Of a DNA stretch of 51,494 nucleotides, positions 33,971 through 42,681 are shown piece by piece. Made by a program: the position numbers and the translations under genes. A model generated the notes under the pieces. It did no database searches, had not been told where the DNA came from, and was given only the letters and a program-made list of their open reading frames with translations. Source of the DNA: Oscillospiraceae bacterium (GTDB lineage Bacteria > Bacillota > Clostridia > Oscillospirales > Oscillospiraceae); NCBI GenBank assembly GCA_015067565.1, contig SVMF01000018.1, positions 1-51,494 of the forward strand, given 5' to 3'. Numbering within the stretch: the first letter of the stretch is position 1; each line of letters opens with the position of its first letter.

Positions 33971-34621
33971 GTGGCAAGGGAACCGCTTGAAAAACGATTT
34001 TTACGATCGAACTGTGAAATTTTCAGCGATGCAGAAATCTTAGAGCTGCTTTTGCGGCACACATCTGTGGATTCGCACGAGCTGGCGCAGACACTGCTGC
34101 GGCAATATCCGACGATCGCAGATCTGTTGGAGGTGCGCTTTGAGGACTTGCGACACATCGAGGGAATGGATGATGATTCGGCCGGCATTTTGCGCTTGGT
34201 TCCGGAATTACAAAGACGCTATTTTCTCAGTAGAACAAGGGCAGATTCCAGATTGCTCGACTCTTCGGCCTACGGCCGCTATCTGCTGCCGCACTTCATG
34301 GGTAGGCGGGATGAAACGGTATTCTTGCTGATGCTTGATGCGGCGTGCAATGTGCTCAACTGCAAAATGCTTGGCGAGGGAAGCGTCAACTCTGCAAATG
34401 TTCCCATCCGCAAGCTGGTGCATGAGGCGATCAATGCCAATGCAACGGGCCTTGTGCTTGCGCACAATCATCCGTCGGGCATCGCTATTCCGTCACCGGA
34501 GGATGTTGAGATCACCCTGCGCCTGCGAGAAGCACTTGAGATTATGGAGCTACATCTGCTGGATCACCTCATCTTTGCAGATGATGACTTCGTCTCTCTG
34601 CGCGAAAGCGGCTACCTATAA
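33971..34621 (+). CDS. radC: RadC/JAB-domain protein
   Basis: A 216-residue protein with an N-terminal helix-hairpin-helix-like domain (about 1-85) and a C-terminal JAMM metalloprotease-like domain holding HNHPSG-x6-D (about residues 162-174). The function is unsettled despite the name; recent work does not support a simple RecA-dependent repair role. GTG 33971 has AAGGAGGG upstream and lies 4 nt after the uvrA stop, so the two are one transcript. Confidence 0.88.
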   Translation: MAREPLEKRFLRSNCEIFSDAEILELLLRHTSVDSHELAQTLLRQYPTIADLLEVRFEDLRHIEGMDDDSAGILRLVPELQRRYFLSRTRADSRLLDSSAYGRYLLPHFMGRRDETVFLLMLDAACNVLNCKMLGEGSVNSANVPIRKLVHEAINANATGLVLAHNHPSGIAIPSPEDVEITLRLREALEIMELHLLDHLIFADDDFVSLRESGYL

Positions 34622-34626
34622 CAAAA

Positions 34627-34933
34627 ACGCTTCGGATGTAGGCCCGAAGCGTCAGAGTGTCAAAAAAGTCGCCAATCGTCAAAATGCAAATTTTTGGCGG
34701 TTGGCGATCTGTGTTCAAATAAGCGATTGCGAACATATCTCCGATACAACAAAAAAGCACTTCAAATGCTTGCTGCGCAAGGCATTTTGACTTACATCGC
34801 AAACCGAGCTCTACCGTACCATCGTACGCCGACGAGCTCGGTTTGCTCGTCTTGCCGACTTTTTGAACTCTGCCAGTCTGTCGAAAAACAAGTTTTTCGA
34901 CAGACTGACGCTTCGGATGTAGGTCCGAAGCGT
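34627..34933. repeat. Composite multi-hairpin repeat between radC and argF
   Basis: The same 26-bp hairpin (arms ACGCTTCGG/CCGAAGCGT, loop ATGTAGGY) is found at 34627-34652 and 34908-34933, in direct orientation. Between them are GTCGCCAA/TTGGCGAT, CAAATGC/GGCATTTTG, AAACCGAGCTC (34801-34811) with GAGCTCGGTTT (34834-34844), and a perfect 16-bp stem at 34874-34889/34892-34907 (CAGTCTGTCGAAAAAC). The whole 323-bp gap between two convergent genes is filled by hairpins. No gene is supported. Confidence 0.8.
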
Positions 34934-34944
34934 TTCTTGTATTC

Positions 34945-35928
34945 TTATAGAGTAGCTGCAAGGACAGCCTTGATGGTGTGCATACGGTTTTCGGCCTCGT
35001 CAAAGACGATGGACTGCTTGCTCTCGAAAACCTCGTCAGTGACTTCCAGAGCTTCCAGACCGAAGCGCTCGCCCATCTGACGGCCGATACCGGTGTTGAG
35101 GTCATGGAATGCAGGTAGGCAGTGCATGAATACGGACTTTTCACCTGCATTGGCCATCAGCTTGGCATTGACCTGATAGGGGAGCATCTTGTGGATTCTC
35201 TCTTCCCAAGCCTCCATCGGCTCGCCCATGGAGACCCAAACGTCGGTGTAGATGACATCGGCATTCTCGGTTGCCTTCATGGGATCGGTCTCGAAAGCGA
35301 GGGTCGCGCCGGTTTCCTTTGCGATTTCTTCGCACTTGGCGATCAGCTCAGGAACGGGGAAGTAGCCTTCCGGACCGCAGGCGACAAAGTGCAGGCCGAG
35401 CTTGGCACAGCCGATCATCAGGGAGTTTGCCATGTTGTAGCGGCAATCGCCCATGAAGACGAGCTTTCTACCCTTCAGATCACCGAAATGCTCACGGATG
35501 GTCAGCATATCGGCCAGAATCTGCGTGGGATGATATTCGTTGGTCAGACCGTTCCAGACGGGGACACCGGCATGCTTAGCCAGCTCCTCGACGATACTCT
35601 GTCCGAAGCCACGGTACTCGATGCCGTCGTACAGACGACCGAGAACGCGGGCGGTATCTGCGATGGACTCCTTCTTGCCGATTTGGGAGCCGGTCGGATC
35701 AAGATAGGTCACATGCATTCCGAGGTCATGTGCAGCGACCTCGAAGGAGCAGCGGGTACGGGTCGAGGTTTTCTCGAAGATCAGGGCGATGTTCTTGCCC
35801 TTGTAGTCATCGTGTGAGATGCCGTTCTTTTTCTTCGACTTCAGCTCGGCTGCCAGATCGAGCAGGCCGGTGATCTCCTCGGGGGTGAAATCGAGCAGGG
35901 TCAAAAAGTGTTTGCCTTTCAGATTCAT
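34945..35928 (-). CDS. argF: Ornithine carbamoyltransferase
   Basis: A 327-residue enzyme making citrulline from ornithine and carbamoyl phosphate. Carbamoyl phosphate contacts are in STRTRCSFE (about 56-64), with [11 protein letters not shown] following; the catalytic [10 protein letters not shown] is near 270. The length is normal. ATG 35928 follows AAGGAGG. It is 10 bp downstream of argD and likely in the same transcript; ArgR at 19380 is the probable regulator. A catabolic role cannot be excluded, but pairing with argD favours arginine synthesis. Confidence 0.93.
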   Translation of the reverse strand: MNLKGKHFLTLLDFTPEEITGLLDLAAELKSKKKNGISHDDYKGKNIALIFEKTSTRTRCSFEVAAHDLGMHVTYLDPTGSQIGKKESIADTARVLGRLYDGIEYRGFGQSIVEELAKHAGVPVWNGLTNEYHPTQILADMLTIREHFGDLKGRKLVFMGDCRYNMANSLMIGCAKLGLHFVACGPEGYFPVPELIAKCEEIAKETGATLAFETDPMKATENADVIYTDVWVSMGEPMEAWEERIHKMLPYQVNAKLMANAGEKSVFMHCLPAFHDLNTGIGRQMGERFGLEALEVTDEVFESKQSIVFDEAENRMHTIKAVLAATL

Positions 35929-35938
35929 AGGTTCCTCC

Positions 35939-37102
35939 TTATTCTGCGGCGCAGTGCTTGATGCTCTGCACCGCTTGTTTTAGTTGTTCCATTGGAATGT
36001 TGAGCGCAGGCAACAAACGAATTTTGTCCTTGGCCGTTGTGACCAGGACACCGTGCTCCAGCAGCTTTTGAGCAAAGGCGCGGGCAGGCTGGGGGATTTC
36101 AAGCCCCAGCATCAGACCCATGCCGGAAACGCTGAGGATTCCTTTGGCATTGCTTAGTTCTCGGATGATGTACGCAGAACGCTTCCGAACTCCCTTGAGC
36201 AGTTTCTCGTCAATGCGGCTCAGGATGCTGATGCCACCGGCACAGCACACGGGATTTGCTCCAAAGGTCGTGCCATGGTCACCGTGAGAAAAGACATTGG
36301 CGGTCTTTTCGCCAAAGAGGGTCGCCCCGAGCGGCAGACCGCCGCCCAAGCTTTTGGCAGTTGAAACAAGATCGGGTTTGAGCCCGTAGTTCATATAGCC
36401 GAAGAAGCAACCGCTTCTGCCGTTGCCGAGCTGCACCTCATCTGCGATCGTGAGGACGTTGTACTTGTCGGCAAGTGCTTGAATTGCATCGGCATAGTTC
36501 TGACCGATCGGCATCACACCGCCTTCGCCTTGCACAGCCTCATACATGATCGCTGCGCAGGCATGTGTCTGCAAAAGCTCCTCGAGCTGCTGCGCATTGC
36601 CGACCTCGGCATACAAAAAACCCTGCACAAGCGGCTGATAATCCTTGTGATAGACCTCCTGCCCTGTAGCAGACAGGGTTGCCAAAGTGCGTCCATGGAA
36701 GCTTTTTTTCAGCGTAATGATGTTGTAATATTCCTCGCCTTTGTGCGTTGCGGCCCATTTTCTTGCGGCCTTGATGGCGCATTCGTTGGCCTCTGCGCCG
36801 GAATTGCAGAAAAAGACACGTTGCATCTTGCTTTTTTCGCAAAGCAGCTTGGCAAGCACGCTGGCAGGCTCATTGTAGTACAGATTGGAGCAGTGCTGGA
36901 ATTTGTCAAGCTGCGTCTTCACGGCTTCCTTCCATGCCGTGTCGTTGATGCCGAAAATGTTGACGGCGATTCCGCTGCCCAGGTCAATGTATTCCTTTCC
37001 GTCTGCACCTTGCAGCAGGCTGCCGCAGCCACCAGTGATCTGCAGGGGAAAACGATTGTAGGTTTGTGCGATATAGCGGTGATCCAACGCCATAATATCC
37101 AT
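35939..37102 (-). CDS. argD: Acetylornithine aminotransferase
   Basis: A 387-residue class III PLP aminotransferase. [16 protein letters not shown] (about 101-116), [13 protein letters not shown] (about 209-221) and the PLP-lysine stretch [14 protein letters not shown] (about 237-250) are present. It makes N-acetylornithine in the arginine pathway. ATG 37102 is chosen because GGAGG lies 7 nt upstream (37110-37114); an in-frame ATG at 37138 would precede the SD and overlaps the -10 region. Confidence 0.92.
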   Translation of the reverse strand: MDIMALDHRYIAQTYNRFPLQITGGCGSLLQGADGKEYIDLGSGIAVNIFGINDTAWKEAVKTQLDKFQHCSNLYYNEPASVLAKLLCEKSKMQRVFFCNSGAEANECAIKAARKWAATHKGEEYYNIITLKKSFHGRTLATLSATGQEVYHKDYQPLVQGFLYAEVGNAQQLEELLQTHACAAIMYEAVQGEGGVMPIGQNYADAIQALADKYNVLTIADEVQLGNGRSGCFFGYMNYGLKPDLVSTAKSLGGGLPLGATLFGEKTANVFSHGDHGTTFGANPVCCAGGISILSRIDEKLLKGVRKRSAYIIRELSNAKGILSVSGMGLMLGLEIPQPARAFAQKLLEHGVLVTTAKDKIRLLPALNIPMEQLKQAVQSIKHCAAE

Positions 37103-37126
37103 AAACAGACCTCCACTTCCTATCAT

Positions 37127-37155
37127 ATTATACAGCATCTTTCCTCAAAACGCAA
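37127..37155 (-). promoter_or_regulatory. argD-argF promoter
   Basis: On the minus strand, TTGCGT (37155-37150) and TATAAT (37132-37127) are 17 bp apart, directly before argD. I see no clear paired ARG box. Confidence 0.78.
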
Positions 37156-37158
37156 TAC

Positions 37159-37833
37159 CTATCCGTCTTTGCGCCGCACAAAATAGACCTTCCCGGCCGC
37201 GTCCACGGTGAAAAGCATGACCTGCGAGAGCTTGCAGCTGCGCTTTTGTAGTTCGGTAAGCAACCAGGATTCCGTTTTTTTGGCTATCAAAAGATTCTCC
37301 TGCATCACTTTCCCGTCGGAAATCAAGGTGATGGGGAGCTCGGTATCCTTAACCCTGCAGCCCATGTCCTTTGCATTGGGCGGCTGATTTTTCGCATATA
37401 GCAGGGTCGAAACCTGACCGTTTGTCTCCAGAATGGCAAATTTTACCTCTGTGAGGTCAAAAATTCCCTTTTCGCGCAGCTGCATTGTCAGCTCGTCCAA
37501 GTTGACACGGTTCTTCTTCAATGCTTTGTAGACGATTTTGCCGTCGTTGATCAGAATTTCGGGTTTGCCGCACAGAAGCTTGCGCCACGAGGAGGAACAG
37601 GTGGTCAGCCAAGCAACGAGAAGCTCTGCGCAAAAGACCAACGCAATCGGCAGGAGTCCGTGAAAAATGGAAAGCTCAGGATCCTCCAACGGGATCGTGG
37701 CAAGGTTGGCCAAGAGCATCGTCACGACAAATTCCGCGGGCTCCAGCTGGCCAATCTGACGCTTTCCCATCACGCGTACCACCGCAATCAAAATGACATA
37801 TAAAATGCTTGTTTTCCAAATGATTTCCCACAT
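37159..37833 (-). CDS. YetF-like membrane protein (DUF421)
   Basis: A 224-residue DUF421 protein. Three N-terminal membrane helices (about 5-24, 35-50 and 58-80) bear the family motif GKRQIGQLEPAEFVVTMLLAN in two parts, and a cytoplasmic C-terminal domain holds KPEILINDGKIVYKALKKNRVNLDEL and the second YetF repeat. The family includes Bacillus YetF and spore-associated YdfS relatives; the biochemical role is uncertain. SD AGGTGAT precedes ATG 37833. Confidence 0.85.
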   Translation of the reverse strand: MWEIIWKTSILYVILIAVVRVMGKRQIGQLEPAEFVVTMLLANLATIPLEDPELSIFHGLLPIALVFCAELLVAWLTTCSSSWRKLLCGKPEILINDGKIVYKALKKNRVNLDELTMQLREKGIFDLTEVKFAILETNGQVSTLLYAKNQPPNAKDMGCRVKDTELPITLISDGKVMQENLLIAKKTESWLLTELQKRSCKLSQVMLFTVDAAGKVYFVRRKDG

Positions 37834-37921
37834 AGAATCACCTCGCGGATAGTTTGTGCGCTTTCAAAAAAATAGAAAATGGTAAATTCATCCGTTTTTT
37901 TCATAAATTTCAAGAAAATAC

Positions 37922-37950
37922 TTGCAATTTTGCAGCAGAGGGAGTAAACT
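37922..37950 (+). promoter_or_regulatory. glnN promoter
   Basis: TTGCAA (37922-37927) and TAAACT (37945-37950) are 17 bp apart; the start codon follows 29 bp later. The 37834-37921 gap is AT-rich with no gene. Confidence 0.75.
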
Positions 37951-37978
37951 ATGTACTAATGTGAATGGAGGCGGAAAA

Positions 37979-40084
37979 ATGATCGTATCCGAATATTTTG
38001 GCTTGAATGTTTTCAATAAAGCACAGATGCAGGCACGGCTGCCAAAGGAGATTTATGACCAAGTCATCTATGCTGAGAAAAATGGTGGCGGCATCAGCAA
38101 TGAATGCGCCGACATCGTGGCCAAGGCCATGATGGACTGGGCGATGGAACGAGGCGCGACACATTACACGCATTGGTTTTTACCTCTGACCGGCATCACG
38201 GCCGAGAAGCATGATGCGTTTATCTCCGCGCCGGATCTGATGGGAAAGACCATTGAAAAACTGACGGGAAAACAGCTCATCCGCGGCGAGTCCGATGCTT
38301 CGTCCTTCCCCTCGGGTGGCCTGCGTGCGACACACTATGCACGAGGCTACACGGCCTGGGATATGACCTCTCCGGCCTTTGTCAAGGAGATGTCCTGTGG
38401 CACGATCTTGTGCATTCCGACCCTTTTCTTCTCCTACCACGGAGAAGCGCTGGACAACAAGACACCGCTACTGCGCTCGATGGATGCGCTCTCGCAGCAG
38501 GCACTGAGAATCGTGCGTCTGTTCGGAGACCGCGATGCGAAGAAGATTATCCCCTCGGTCGGTGCTGAGCAGGAATATTTCATTGTTGACCGTGAAAAGT
38601 ATTTGAAGAGGCGGGACCTGATCTACACGGGTCGGACGCTGTTCGGCGCACCTGCACCGAAGGGGCAGGAACTGGAAGATCAGTATTTCGGTGTTATCCG
38701 TGAGCGTGTCGGCAGGTTCATGGCCGATTTGAACACGGAGCTGTGGAGGATGGGGATTGCTGCGACCACACAGCACAATGAGGTGGCACCCGGTCAGCAT
38801 GAGCTTGCGCCGATCCACTGCACCTGCAATGTGGCAGTCGACCACAATCAGCTCACGATGGAGACCATGAAGCGTGTGGCGGGCAAGCATGATCTTGTCT
38901 GCCTCCTACACGAGAAGCCTTTTGAGGGCGTCAACGGCTCGGGTAAGCACAACAACTGGTCGATCTCGACCGACACGGGTAAGAATCTGCTTAATCCGGG
39001 TGAAACACCCAACAACAACCTGCAATTTCTGCTGGTGCTCTCGTGTATCATCAAGGCGGTTGACTGCCACGCAGATCTTCTGCGTGTTTCGTCGGCCTGC
39101 GCAGGAAACGATCAGCGTTTGGGCGCAGATGAGGCACCGCCTGCGATCATTTCCATCTTCCTGGGCAAGCAGCTTGAGGATGTGGTGCAGCAGATCGTCC
39201 TGAACGGCACGGCGGCTGATTGCCTGACGGACGGCCAGCTCGACACCGGTGTCTCGACCCTTCCCGTCATCAAACGGGATGCGGCTGATCGTAATCGTAC
39301 TTCGCCGTTTGCCTTTACGGGCAATAAATTTGAGTTCAGAATGGTTGGCTCGTCAGATTGCATCGCCAATTCCAACACGGTGCTCAACACCATTGTCGCT
39401 GAGGCCTTCTGTGAGGCTGCCGATGTGCTGGAGAAGTCCTGCAATGTGGCGACCGAGACCAAGAAACTCATTGCGGAAAATCTGCGTGACCACAGCCGTG
39501 TCATTTTCAGCGGCAACGGCTATAGTGCACAGTGGATCGAAGAAGCTGCGCAGAGAGGACTGCCAAATCTGTCGAGCATGGTTTCCTCGATCCCGAGCCT
39601 GACGACTGAAAAATCCGTAAGGCTGTTCGGCCAGTTCGGTGTTTATACAAAAGCGGAGCTGGAGTCGAGAAGCGAGATCCTCTACGAGACCTATGCCAAG
39701 GTCAAGTGCATAGAGGCCAAAACGATGCTGCATATGGCATCGAAGCATTACATACCCTCTGTGGTTCGCTATTCCACTCGCCTGGCCGATTCGGTCTGCA
39801 AGGTGAGAAGCGCCTGTCCCGAGGCAGACATCACGGTGCAACAGGAGCTGTTGAAAAAGACCTGCGCTCTGCTGCGACGGGCAAATGATGCGCTTGCCGT
39901 GCTGGAAAAGAGTGTCGAAAACAGCAATGGCGTGGAATGCCTGCGGGAAATGGCCAACTACTGCCACGATGTGATCGCACCTGCGATGCGTGCGCTTCGT
40001 CAGCCGATTGATCAGCTGGAGCTGATCGTGGACAAGGACATCTGGCCCGTGCCGACCTACGGCGATCTGATGTTTGAGGTATAA
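37979..40084 (+). CDS. glnN: Glutamine synthetase type III
   Basis: A 701-residue GSIII, much longer than GSI (about 450). Catalytic motifs are GAEQEYFIVD, NEVAPGQHELAPI, KPFEGVNGSGKHNNWSIS and the ATP/glutamate region NRTSPFAFTGNKFEFRMVGSS. The C-terminal extension (about 520-701) is helical as in the family. It makes glutamine from glutamate and ammonia; with gdhA at 12590 it provides ammonia assimilation. ATG 37979 has GGAGGCGG at 37967-37974. Confidence 0.95.
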   Translation: MIVSEYFGLNVFNKAQMQARLPKEIYDQVIYAEKNGGGISNECADIVAKAMMDWAMERGATHYTHWFLPLTGITAEKHDAFISAPDLMGKTIEKLTGKQLIRGESDASSFPSGGLRATHYARGYTAWDMTSPAFVKEMSCGTILCIPTLFFSYHGEALDNKTPLLRSMDALSQQALRIVRLFGDRDAKKIIPSVGAEQEYFIVDREKYLKRRDLIYTGRTLFGAPAPKGQELEDQYFGVIRERVGRFMADLNTELWRMGIAATTQHNEVAPGQHELAPIHCTCNVAVDHNQLTMETMKRVAGKHDLVCLLHEKPFEGVNGSGKHNNWSISTDTGKNLLNPGETPNNNLQFLLVLSCIIKAVDCHADLLRVSSACAGNDQRLGADEAPPAIISIFLGKQLEDVVQQIVLNGTAADCLTDGQLDTGVSTLPVIKRDAADRNRTSPFAFTGNKFEFRMVGSSDCIANSNTVLNTIVAEAFCEAADVLEKSCNVATETKKLIAENLRDHSRVIFSGNGYSAQWIEEAAQRGLPNLSSMVSSIPSLTTEKSVRLFGQFGVYTKAELESRSEILYETYAKVKCIEAKTMLHMASKHYIPSVVRYSTRLADSVCKVRSACPEADITVQQELLKKTCALLRRANDALAVLEKSVENSNGVECLREMANYCHDVIAPAMRALRQPIDQLELIVDKDIWPVPTYGDLMFEV

Positions 40085-40155
40085 TAAAATAAGTGCGACT
40101 CCTTTGTGCATGATATGCTATCCCCATAGGAGACAGTGAAAAAAGACCTATAATA

Positions 40156-40190
40156 AATGTTGGGGGATGGCGATGCTCGACCCCAACATT
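40156..40190. terminator. Hairpin downstream of glnN
   Basis: AATGTTGGGG (40156-40165) and CCCCAACATT (40181-40190) form a perfect 10-bp stem with a 15-nt loop, about 70 bp after the glnN stop. The T tract is short. Confidence 0.6.
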
Positions 40191-40198
40191 AGTATTTG

Positions 40199-40283
40199 AT
40201 AGCGAAGCGATTTCACTTGCCTGCAAGGGCAAAATTCATTGAAAAGAACTCACACTTGTCATAGACAAATGTGGGTTCTTTTC
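40199..40283. repeat. Comb-palindrome element E1 (truncated copy)
   Basis: Short hairpin AGCGAAGC, the word GATTTCAC, hairpin TTGCC...GGGCAA, then ATTCATTGAAAA leading into a long terminal stem (40242-40282; AAAAGAACTCACACTTGT against ACAAATGTGGGTTCTTTT). The layout and terminal stem are the same as the right part of E2 at 40879-41088, so this is the same family with its left half missing. Confidence 0.75.
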
Positions 40284-40368
40284 TGCCGAAGGGTAACCAG
40301 ACGGAGCAGAATTGAGGTAAAAGTAAGCAAAAGTAGTGCAACTGATCAGTTAGATAAATTGGAACTGG

Positions 40369-40821
40369 TCAAACAAAATGTTTCTTCATCAATAGATACA
40401 ATATCTGTTTATCCTCATCAAGTAATAATTCCTCTTTTTTTAGCGCATAGTGATGAGCAAATTCTGTATCTTCGTATGAGTGTTTGTTAATAACAATAGC
40501 GTTTTTATATCTAGGCCTCATATGTATGTGCAAGTGAGGGTTGGGTATCGTTTCTTTATAAAAATTATTCAACAAACAGCTCAAATTGCTTAGTTCAGCA
40601 CCTAATACTTCTTTATAGACGCATTCTAATTTATCTACAATTGTTTTTAGGTCAATCCATTCGGAAATATCCAATTCCGAAAGACTACCACAATGTCTAT
40701 TCAATACCAAAATACATCTACCTACATAATCTTGTACATCAGCTAAATAAACAGACCAATGCAATGATTTGTGCAGTAGCCATTTGTTTTCATTATAATC
40801 ACACCATTCACACTTACTCAT
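40369..40821 (-). CDS. HIT (histidine triad) family protein
   Basis: A 150-residue AT-rich gene. The nucleotide hydrolase/transferase signature HLHIHMRPRY (about 95-104) is the histidine triad; C4 and C7 could form half of a zinc site. VLNRHCGSLSELD matches the LxxH region of HIT proteins. The substrate is probably a dinucleoside polyphosphate or AMP-linked compound, as for the family. ATG 40821 follows AGGAG. It stands alone between palindromic elements E1 and E2, and its composition differs from the chromosomal genes, which suggests transfer. Confidence 0.8.
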   Translation of the reverse strand: MSKCEWCDYNENKWLLHKSLHWSVYLADVQDYVGRCILVLNRHCGSLSELDISEWIDLKTIVDKLECVYKEVLGAELSNLSCLLNNFYKETIPNPHLHIHMRPRYKNAIVINKHSYEDTEFAHHYALKKEELLLDEDKQILYLLMKKHFV

Positions 40822-40878
40822 GATTCACTCCTACAAATTATTATTTATCGAACTGATTATATCACTAATCATCAGATA

Positions 40879-41088
40879 TTTCAATGAAATCGCGCAAAGC
40901 GCGATGAAATCCTCACTCTGCTCGGATGAAATCTGCTTCGCAGATGAAACGAAATCCATCCGCCCGCCGTCGAGGCGGATTTCATCCCTGCAGGGGATTT
41001 CATCATCGAAGATGATTTCACCCACCCGAAAGGGTGGATTTGGTTGAAAAGAACCCACACTTGTCATAGACAAATGTGGGTTCTTTTC
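40879..41088. repeat. Comb-palindrome element E2 (full copy)
   Basis: The left boundary TTTCAATGAAATC (40879-40891) pairs with the right GATTTGGTTGAAA (41037-41049). Between them, short hairpins (GCGCAAAGCGC, TGCTTCGCA, a CCGCC/GGCGG stem, ATCGAAGAT, CCACCC/GGGTGG) are separated by GATGAAATC in the left half and GATTTCATC in the right half, so the separators can pair across the element. A terminal stem at 41047-41087 is nearly identical to that of E1. No coding sequence is credible here. Confidence 0.82.
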
Positions 41089-41100
41089 TGAAGACTGACC

Positions 41101-41616
41101 CTAATTTTGATACAAATGCACCCCCTTATAGTAAAGGGGGTGCAAAGCCATTTTAGAGGGTGCATTTTTAGGATAAGGGGGGCAAATAGAAGATACAAAA
41201 TATGAGTAATCTACAGGAACTGCACCGATTTTCTCAATAAAGAAGCGGTTAATCATCAAGGGAATATTGCTTCTGCTGTGCATAAACTTTACTCTGCTTA
41301 CCTTCAAATAAGTCTTGTTTTCAGCAATGTAGAATGAGAGCTGATGTTCTATTGATGCGCCTAAGTGCGAAAAAACTATAATTGATCTATTTCTATCAAA
41401 TGTATACTCGAGGGTATCGTTGACATTACGGATAGACAATTTGTCGAGTGCTTCGTTCTGCTCACAATTTAAAACAAAGCAATAGTGTTGTGTTAGTGGA
41501 TCGGAATTGGTTACATTATTTCGAACTTTCTTATCTGCAATTACCGGCTTAAAAATCAAAAACAAAGCCAAAGGCATAGCGAGAATGAATAAAGCGATAA
41601 ACACGACGTATTCCAT
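41101..41616 (-). CDS. Unknown membrane-anchored protein
   Basis: A 171-residue protein that I do not recognise. One N-terminal hydrophobic helix (VVFIALFILAMPLALFLIF, about 4-22) is followed by a soluble domain of about 140 residues rich in Asn, Ser and Tyr, with two Cys near 46 and 50. The gene is AT-rich, preceded by AGGAGG before ATG 41616, and has its own promoter. It lies between palindromic elements E2 and E3. Its stop is 13 bp from the E2 terminal stem. Confidence 0.7.
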   Translation of the reverse strand: MEYVVFIALFILAMPLALFLIFKPVIADKKVRNNVTNSDPLTQHYCFVLNCEQNEALDKLSIRNVNDTLEYTFDRNRSIIVFSHLGASIEHQLSFYIAENKTYLKVSRVKFMHSRSNIPLMINRFFIEKIGAVPVDYSYFVSSICPPYPKNAPSKMALHPLYYKGVHLYQN

Positions 41617-41649
41617 AGAAGCGCCTCCTATTGAACGTTGTTGTAAAAC

Positions 41650-41678
41650 ATTTTACCATAAAAATAGTTATTATGCAA
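41650..41678 (-). promoter_or_regulatory. Promoter of the 171-residue membrane protein gene
   Basis: On the minus strand, TTGCAT (41678-41673) and TAAAAT (41655-41650) are 17 bp apart, with an extended -10 TGG. Confidence 0.78.
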
Positions 41679-41707
41679 TAATTTAACGATTACCTGTATT
41701 TTAACGA

Positions 41708-41919
41708 TTTGAAATGATATATCGCTGGTGCGATATGATATACGGCGTTGCCGTATGATATACTTGCTATGCAAGCATGATATAATATCCGTTCCTTCAT
41801 ATGCTGTAGGCATATATCATCCACCGAAGGTGGGTATCATATCGAAGATATATCACCCGTTCCGAGAGGAACGGATATCATTGAAAACACCCTCATTGTA
41901 TTACAATGAGGGTGTTTTC
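41708..41919. repeat. Comb-palindrome element E3 with terminal stem
   Basis: Same architecture as E2 but with a different separator word: hairpins such as ATCGCTGGTGCGAT, ACGGCGTTGCCGT, TTGCTATGCAA, ATATGCTGTAGGCATAT, CACCGAAGGTG, TATCGAAGATA and CCGTTCC/GGAACGG are separated by TGATATA on the left and TATATCA on the right. ATATCATTGAAAAC closes the comb and leads into a perfect 18-bp terminal stem (41883-41900/41902-41919). This stem also sits where the tRNA-Ser terminator is expected. Confidence 0.82.
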
Positions 41920-41920
41920 A

Positions 41921-42012
41921 TGGCGGAGAGGGCGGGATTCGAACCCGCGAGACGCTTTTAACGCCTACACGATTTCCAGTCGTGCGCCTTCGGCCAGCTC
42001 AGCCACCTCTCC
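41921..42012 (-). tRNA. tRNA-Ser (anticodon GGA)
   Basis: A 92-nt class II tRNA. Acceptor GGAGAGG pairs with CCTCTCC, the discriminator is G and CCA is encoded. The anticodon stem encloses CTGGAAA, giving GGA. A long variable arm (TAGGCG...CGTCTC region) identifies serine, and the T loop is GGTTCGAATCC. Confidence 0.97.
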
Positions 42013-42042
42013 AAAAATGTGCTGTTCAAAATCAGCTTTAAT

Positions 42043-42071
42043 ATCATACTCGATAAAAGCGTATTTGTCAA
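42043..42071 (-). promoter_or_regulatory. tRNA-Ser promoter
   Basis: On the minus strand, TTGACA (42071-42066) and TATGAT (42048-42043) are 17 bp apart. The A-tract AAAAAAAGC just upstream is a likely UP element and is identical to that before tRNA-Thr. Confidence 0.85.
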
Positions 42072-42129
42072 GCTTTTTTTGCAAAAAATTGAAAAAGTCT
42101 GCACTGCGATGGACAGTGCAGACTATGTG

Positions 42130-42681
42130 CTATAAAATTCCCAAAGCATGTGCCTTGTCGCGCAGGATCAGCAGATCGGTGAAGGCATCCGGACGCTTGG
42201 ATGGGTCACGCAGGAGCGCTGAGGGGTGATAAAAGGCGGTGTAGTACACATCATCCTTCTTCGTCCACACACCGTGCTCAGCGGTGATGCGGAAGTCGGA
42301 ACGAATGAGCCGCTTGGCGGCCACCCGGCCCAGACACACCACAATCTTTGGCTTCAGGATCGCAAGCTGTGCTTCGAGATAGCCGATGCAGGCATCCTGC
42401 TCCTCAGGTAGAGGATCGCGGTTTTGCGGAGGTCTGCACTTGACGATGTTCGTGATATAGCAGTTTTCACGGCTCAGATCGATGATTGAGAGCATCCCGT
42501 CAAGCAGCTGTCCTGCGGCACCGACGAAGGGCTCGCCCTGCAAGTCCTCGTTCTGACCGGGGCCTTCGCCGACAAACACGATCTCCGACGGTACGGGGCC
42601 AACGCCGAAAACGACATTGGTGCGCGTAGCAGATAAGGGACAGGCACAGCAGGATAGGCACTGTGATCTTAGTTTATCCAC
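42130..42681 (-). CDS. Uracil-DNA glycosylase, Fe-S family 4 type
   Basis: A 183-residue uracil-DNA glycosylase. Cluster-binding cysteines are CLSCCACPL near the N-terminus, with further Cys in NIVKCRPPQNR and VVCLG. The active-site motif FVGEGPGQNED (about 36-46) and the HPSALLRDP loop near 151 fit family 4/5 enzymes. GTG 42681 is preferred, as GGAGGAG precedes it at the right distance; the ATG at 42702 has that SD inside the gene. It overlaps the carboxypeptidase stop by 8 nt. Confidence 0.9.
   Translation of the reverse strand: MDKLRSQCLSCCACPLSATRTNVVFGVGPVPSEIVFVGEGPGQNEDLQGEPFVGAAGQLLDGMLSIIDLSRENCYITNIVKCRPPQNRDPLPEEQDACIGYLEAQLAILKPKIVVCLGRVAAKRLIRSDFRITAEHGVWTKKDDVYYTAFYHPSALLRDPSKRPDAFTDLLILRDKAHALGIL

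Noticed and set aside
41628-41813. A 61-codon minus-strand frame beside element E3.
   Set aside because: Its first half lies in the E3 hairpins and its second in the promoter of the 171-residue protein gene.
40879-41919. CRISPR-like appearance of the hairpin arrays E2 and E3.
   Set aside because: The constant words are only about 9 bp and change orientation mid-element, the variable parts are themselves palindromes, and no cas gene is present.
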